This document shows, in pieces, positions 61,500-64,000 of a stretch of DNA of 64,000 nucleotides (the first letter of the stretch is position 1; the number at the start of each line of letters is the position of its first letter). Origin of the DNA: Methylotenera oryzisoli (GTDB lineage Bacteria > Pseudomonadota > Gammaproteobacteria > Burkholderiales > Methylophilaceae). Under the pieces are notes generated by a model that saw only the letters and a program-made list of their open reading frames with translations, ran no database searches and was not told the origin of the DNA. Made by a program: the position numbers and the translations under genes. Location of the stretch: contig CAMDXI010000003.1 in the NCBI GenBank assembly GCA_945878695.1, forward strand, positions 1-64,000, read 5' to 3'.

Positions 61500-61530
61500 T
61501 TGCTTACACCCTTTATTAAAGGAGCAAATA

Positions 61531-62172
61531 ATGGAAAAAATCACTTACCAAAGACAGAAAGTTTACGATCCGGCGCTACGCCTTATTCACCTATGGAATG
61601 GCTTGGCCATTCTATTTCTCATGACCACCATTTGGTTGTCCGACCTGTTTGATAAAGGCAGCAGTGAAACCGCTTTATGGCAACTGCACATCTACCTTGG
61701 CTACGCCTTGGTGCTGGGCATCGTCGCGCGCCTCGCCTGGGGATTAGTCGGTCCGCGGCACGCTAGATTTTCCGATATGTGGCACCCCACCGCTTGGTGG
61801 CAAGCCGTTCGGCATGTTAACTTCAAGGCTAAGCCGCGCTTTGGTCACCATACTTTAGCCAGTGCCGCCTATTTACTTGTTTACCTATTATTAATCGTCA
61901 TGGCCGTCACCGGTTTAGGTCTGGCTGCCGTTGAACAAAGCACCGGTCCGTTTAATGTTTGGTTCGGCGACATGGCTTGGCTGGAAGACACTTTTGAAGA
62001 GCCGCATGAAATTATTTATTACCTATTAATGGGCTTTGTCTTGCTGCACATTGCCGCACTGATATGGCATGAATACAAAGATAAAACGCCACTCGCGCAA
62101 TCCATGGTGACCGGCTACCAATACGAAGTGGACGACAACAGCCAAGCCATTTCAGGAGACCATCATGCGTAA
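61531..62172 (+). CDS. Cytochrome b561 family protein of the SHP-DHC cluster
   Basis: A 213-residue membrane cytochrome b of the Ni/Fe-hydrogenase b-subunit/b561 superfamily with four main helices. Likely heme ligands include H20 in RLIHLWNGLAIL, the histidine in LWQLHIYLGYA and those in VLLHIAALIWHEYK. It probably takes electrons from quinol and hands them to the periplasmic DHC and SHP encoded next. A good AAAGGAG precedes the ATG. Its stop overlaps the next start by eight bases, so translation is coupled. Confidence 0.88.
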   Translation: MEKITYQRQKVYDPALRLIHLWNGLAILFLMTTIWLSDLFDKGSSETALWQLHIYLGYALVLGIVARLAWGLVGPRHARFSDMWHPTAWWQAVRHVNFKAKPRFGHHTLASAAYLLVYLLLIVMAVTGLGLAAVEQSTGPFNVWFGDMAWLEDTFEEPHEIIYYLLMGFVLLHIAALIWHEYKDKTPLAQSMVTGYQYEVDDNSQAISGDHHA

Positions 62173-62572
62173 GGCTTACTTATTTTTGGCTTTGTTTTTC
62201 AGTCAGCAAGCGGTGGCTGAATCGGCCAGCAGCTTACTTAAAAAGTACGAGCTGCTGGCCAAGCAGGAAAGCGCGGCTTTCGTCGGCTTTGCTGCCGATA
62301 AAGGCGAGCGTTTCTTTCATGCCGAGCGTTTGCATAGCGATGGTAAAAAAGTCAGTTGTGCCACATGCCATACCGCCGACCCACGTAAGCCAGGAAAAAC
62401 CCGCGCCAATAAAGTGATTGAGGCCATGGCGATTAGCGTCAATCCTCAGCGCTTTAGCGACGAAGCCAAAGTGGAAAAATGGTTTGGACGCAATTGCAAA
62501 GACGTGTTGGAGCGCGCATGCACGGCAGAAGAAAAAGGCGATTTCATTGCCTATTTATTGAGTATTAAATAA
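62165..62572 (+). CDS. SHP-type cytochrome c (DUF1924)
   Basis: A 135-residue periplasmic monoheme cytochrome. Residues 1-18 form a signal peptide. The heme motif CATCH is at 65-69. The VNPQRFSDEAKVEKWF segment with N93 and the C111/C119 pair fit the sphaeroides heme protein family, where asparagine is the distal ligand, released on reduction so that oxygen or other small ligands bind. It sits between cytochrome b and DHC, the genes known to accompany SHP. Physiological substrate is not established. A paralogue is at 41977-42420. Confidence 0.88.
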   Translation: MRKAYLFLALFFSQQAVAESASSLLKKYELLAKQESAAFVGFAADKGERFFHAERLHSDGKKVSCATCHTADPRKPGKTRANKVIEAMAISVNPQRFSDEAKVEKWFGRNCKDVLERACTAEEKGDFIAYLLSIK

Positions 62573-62582
62573 GGATAAAACC

Positions 62583-63098
62583 ATGAAAAAATGGCTGCAA
62601 TTTTTAGTGTTAATCACCAGCATCAGCGCCACCAGTGCCTTACTAGCCAGCGGTGGATTCAGTGACAATAGCAAGCAAGCCATGCCGGTGGTGGCCAATG
62701 CCAAATGGAAAACCGAGTGCAGTGGTTGCCACATGCTGTATCACCCTGGCTTATTGCCGGAGCGATCCTGGAACAAAATGATGGCCGGTTTGGATAAACA
62801 CTTTGGCGAAAATGCCAGTTTAGACGACGCTAGCCGCGATGAGATAGCACGATTCTTGGCATTAAACAGCGCGGACAAACAAGATAACCGTCGCTCCAAT
62901 CGCATCAATCAGTCCATTGCTGCTGGTGCCACGCCATTGCGCATTTCGCAGACGCGTTATTTCACCAGCAAGCACGATGAGATTGCCGCGAGCACCTTCA
63001 AACGCAAGAGCATAGGCAGTGCGGCCAACTGCGTGGCCTGTCATCAAGCGGCAGAAAAAGGTGATTTTTCTGAGTCGCAGATTAGGATTCCACGTTAA
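62583..63098 (+). CDS. Diheme cytochrome c (DHC family)
   Basis: A 171-residue exported cytochrome with a signal peptide (MKKWLQFLVLITSISATSALLA). It has two heme sites, CSGCH at 46-50 near the N-terminus and CVACH at 150-154 near the C-terminus. The MLYHPGLLPERSW and IARFLALNSAD segments are typical of DHC, the electron donor to SHP. It follows SHP by 10 bp and precedes the response regulator by 9 bp. Confidence 0.9.
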   Translation: MKKWLQFLVLITSISATSALLASGGFSDNSKQAMPVVANAKWKTECSGCHMLYHPGLLPERSWNKMMAGLDKHFGENASLDDASRDEIARFLALNSADKQDNRRSNRINQSIAAGATPLRISQTRYFTSKHDEIAASTFKRKSIGSAANCVACHQAAEKGDFSESQIRIPR

Positions 63099-63107
63099 TA
63101 TAAGCAG

Positions 63108-63770
63108 ATGAAACTCTTATTGGTGGAAGACGATGCGCTGCTAGGCGACGGCGTGCGGGCCGGCCTCAAACAGGCTGGCTTTGCCGTTGATTGGGTGCAA
63201 GATGGCTTGGCAGCCAAAGTGGCCTTGGACAGCGAAGAGTACGACTTGCTGGTGCTGGATCTGGGTTTGCCTAAATTAAGTGGCATGGACTTGCTTAAAT
63301 CGGTGCGCGCCAAACGCGCCAGTCTGCCGGTCTTAATCCTAACCGCACGCGATACCGTGGCCGACCGGGTGGCCGGTTTGAATGCTGGCGCCGACGATTA
63401 TTTGGTTAAGCCCTTTGATTTAGACGAATTGATCGCCCGATTAAATGCCTTGCTGCGGCGCAGTGCCGGCCAAGTTGAATTGACTTTGCAACACGGCGCC
63501 ATCGAATTAACGCCGGCCAGCCATCAGGTGCGGCTAGCCGGCACAGATGTCAGCATGTCAGCACGCGAATTTTCTTTGTTGCACACACTTTTGTTGCATA
63601 GCGGTCGCGTCCACAGCCGCGAGCAATTGGAACAAACCCTGTATGGCTGGGGCGAAGAAGTCGAGAGCAATGCCATAGAAGTGCACGTCCACCACTTGCG
63701 TAAGAAATTGGGCGGCGACTTAATACGCACCCTACGTGGGGTCGGCTACGTTATTGATAAGGCCGCTTAA
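63108..63770 (+). CDS. OmpR-family response regulator, QseB/PmrA-like
   Basis: A 220-residue DNA-binding regulator. The receiver domain has the acidic pair in LLVEDDALLG, the phospho-acceptor D51 in LLVLDLGLP and the lysine in DDYLVKPFDLDEL. The winged-helix output domain ends HVHHLRKKLGGDLIRTLRGVGYVI. It is encoded in the SHP-DHC operon and followed 5 bp later by its kinase. The direct-repeat box at 61467-61483 fits the binding preference of this subfamily, so the operon is probably autoregulated. Confidence 0.93.
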   Translation: MKLLLVEDDALLGDGVRAGLKQAGFAVDWVQDGLAAKVALDSEEYDLLVLDLGLPKLSGMDLLKSVRAKRASLPVLILTARDTVADRVAGLNAGADDYLVKPFDLDELIARLNALLRRSAGQVELTLQHGAIELTPASHQVRLAGTDVSMSAREFSLLHTLLLHSGRVHSREQLEQTLYGWGEEVESNAIEVHVHHLRKKLGGDLIRTLRGVGYVIDKAA

Positions 63771-63775
63771 ATCCC

Positions 63776-64000
63776 ATGCATTCATTACGATTACGTTTGT
63801 TGGTATTGTTAAGCTTGGTGTTAGGCTTGGCCTGGTTGGCCGCGGCATGGTTTACCCACTTGGAGTCGCGCGAAGAAATAAACCGCCTGTTTGATGCCCA
63901 ACTCTCGCAATCCGCTCAAGTCTTATTGGCCACCACGCGCCATGATATACAAGAGCGTGTCGAGCACGGCGAGGAAGGTGTGGCCGTGCATGAATACGAA
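63776..64000 (+). CDS. Sensor histidine kinase, N-terminal part (cut by window end)
   Basis: The frame from ATG 63776 stays open to the window edge, giving 75 residues. They hold a first membrane helix (LLVLLSLVLGLAWLAAAWF) and the start of a periplasmic sensor domain (REEINRLFDAQLSQSAQVL), as in QseC/PmrB-type kinases. The HAMP, dimerisation and ATPase domains lie beyond the window. It is the cognate partner of the response regulator just upstream. The signal sensed is unknown; redox state or a ligand of SHP is a guess. Confidence 0.85.
   Translation, partial: MHSLRLRLLVLLSLVLGLAWLAAAWFTHLESREEINRLFDAQLSQSAQVLLATTRHDIQERVEHGEEGVAVHEYE

Overview
The window is chromosomal DNA of a betaproteobacterium, most likely a methylotroph of the Methylophilaceae (Nitrosomonadales). 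The gene order rpmH-rnpA-yidD-yidC-mnmE / mnmG-rsmG-parA-parB-atpIBEFHAGDC-glmU-glmS around dnaA-dnaN-gyrB is the classical origin neighbourhood of this class. Two PQQ-linked genes support methylotrophy: a stand-alone 23-codon pqqA (53073-53144) and a secreted metallo-beta-lactamase-fold protein of the quinoprotein-relay type (3578-4513). The taxonomic placement is an inference from gene order and content.

Layout. 1-1.66 kb looks like the end of an integrated element: a DUF2934 gene cut by the window edge, a terminator and a complete tyrosine recombinase whose gene starts about 100 bp from the 3' end of tRNA-His. 1.67-2.0 kb is a His-Arg-Pro tRNA cluster. 2.1-24.2 kb is mostly housekeeping: folD, dksA, the metallohydrolase, cytochrome b561 and MAPEG protein, hemE, gltD/gltB, a thiD-thiE-hemL operon, tRNA-Gly, then a visibly AT-rich foreign-looking nuclease/helicase gene (16017-17984) between tRNA-Gly and priA, and the rightward run argS-SPOR-dsbA-SDR. 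24.2-24.56 kb carries palindromic repeats and a 40-bp copy of the ettA 3' end. 24.5-46.4 kb is almost entirely leftward: ettA, glmS/glmU, the nine-gene ATP synthase operon, parB/parA, rsmG, mnmG, mnmE, yidC, yidD, rnpA, rpmH. From dnaA onward (46.6-51.8 kb) transcription turns rightward. This polarity switch, together with DnaA boxes and an AT-rich stretch between dnaA and dnaN, marks the likely replication origin. Two perfect 16-bp parS palindromes flank it, one inside an intrinsic terminator hairpin at 42.46 kb and one between dnaN and gyrB.

51.9-61.4 kb: oxyR, orphan pqqA, the leftward aroQ-accB-accC-prmA-DUF3426 cluster, dsbD-tlpA, fxsA and a 2Fe-2S flavin reductase. 61.5-64 kb: a rightward operon of cytochrome b561, SHP-type cytochrome c (DUF1924), diheme cytochrome c (DHC) and a QseB/QseC-like two-component pair. 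The kinase is cut by the window end. A direct-repeat response-regulator box sits at the predicted promoter of this operon. A second, solitary SHP-type cytochrome lies next to the first parS site.

How the parts work together: origin firing (DnaA, DnaN, GyrB) and origin segregation (ParA, ParB, parS) are co-located. The respiratory and energy genes (ATP synthase, b-type and c-type cytochromes, PQQ-linked proteins) fit a bacterium that feeds electrons from periplasmic dehydrogenases into cytochromes. The Dsb proteins (DsbA, DsbD, TlpA) handle thiols in the same compartment.
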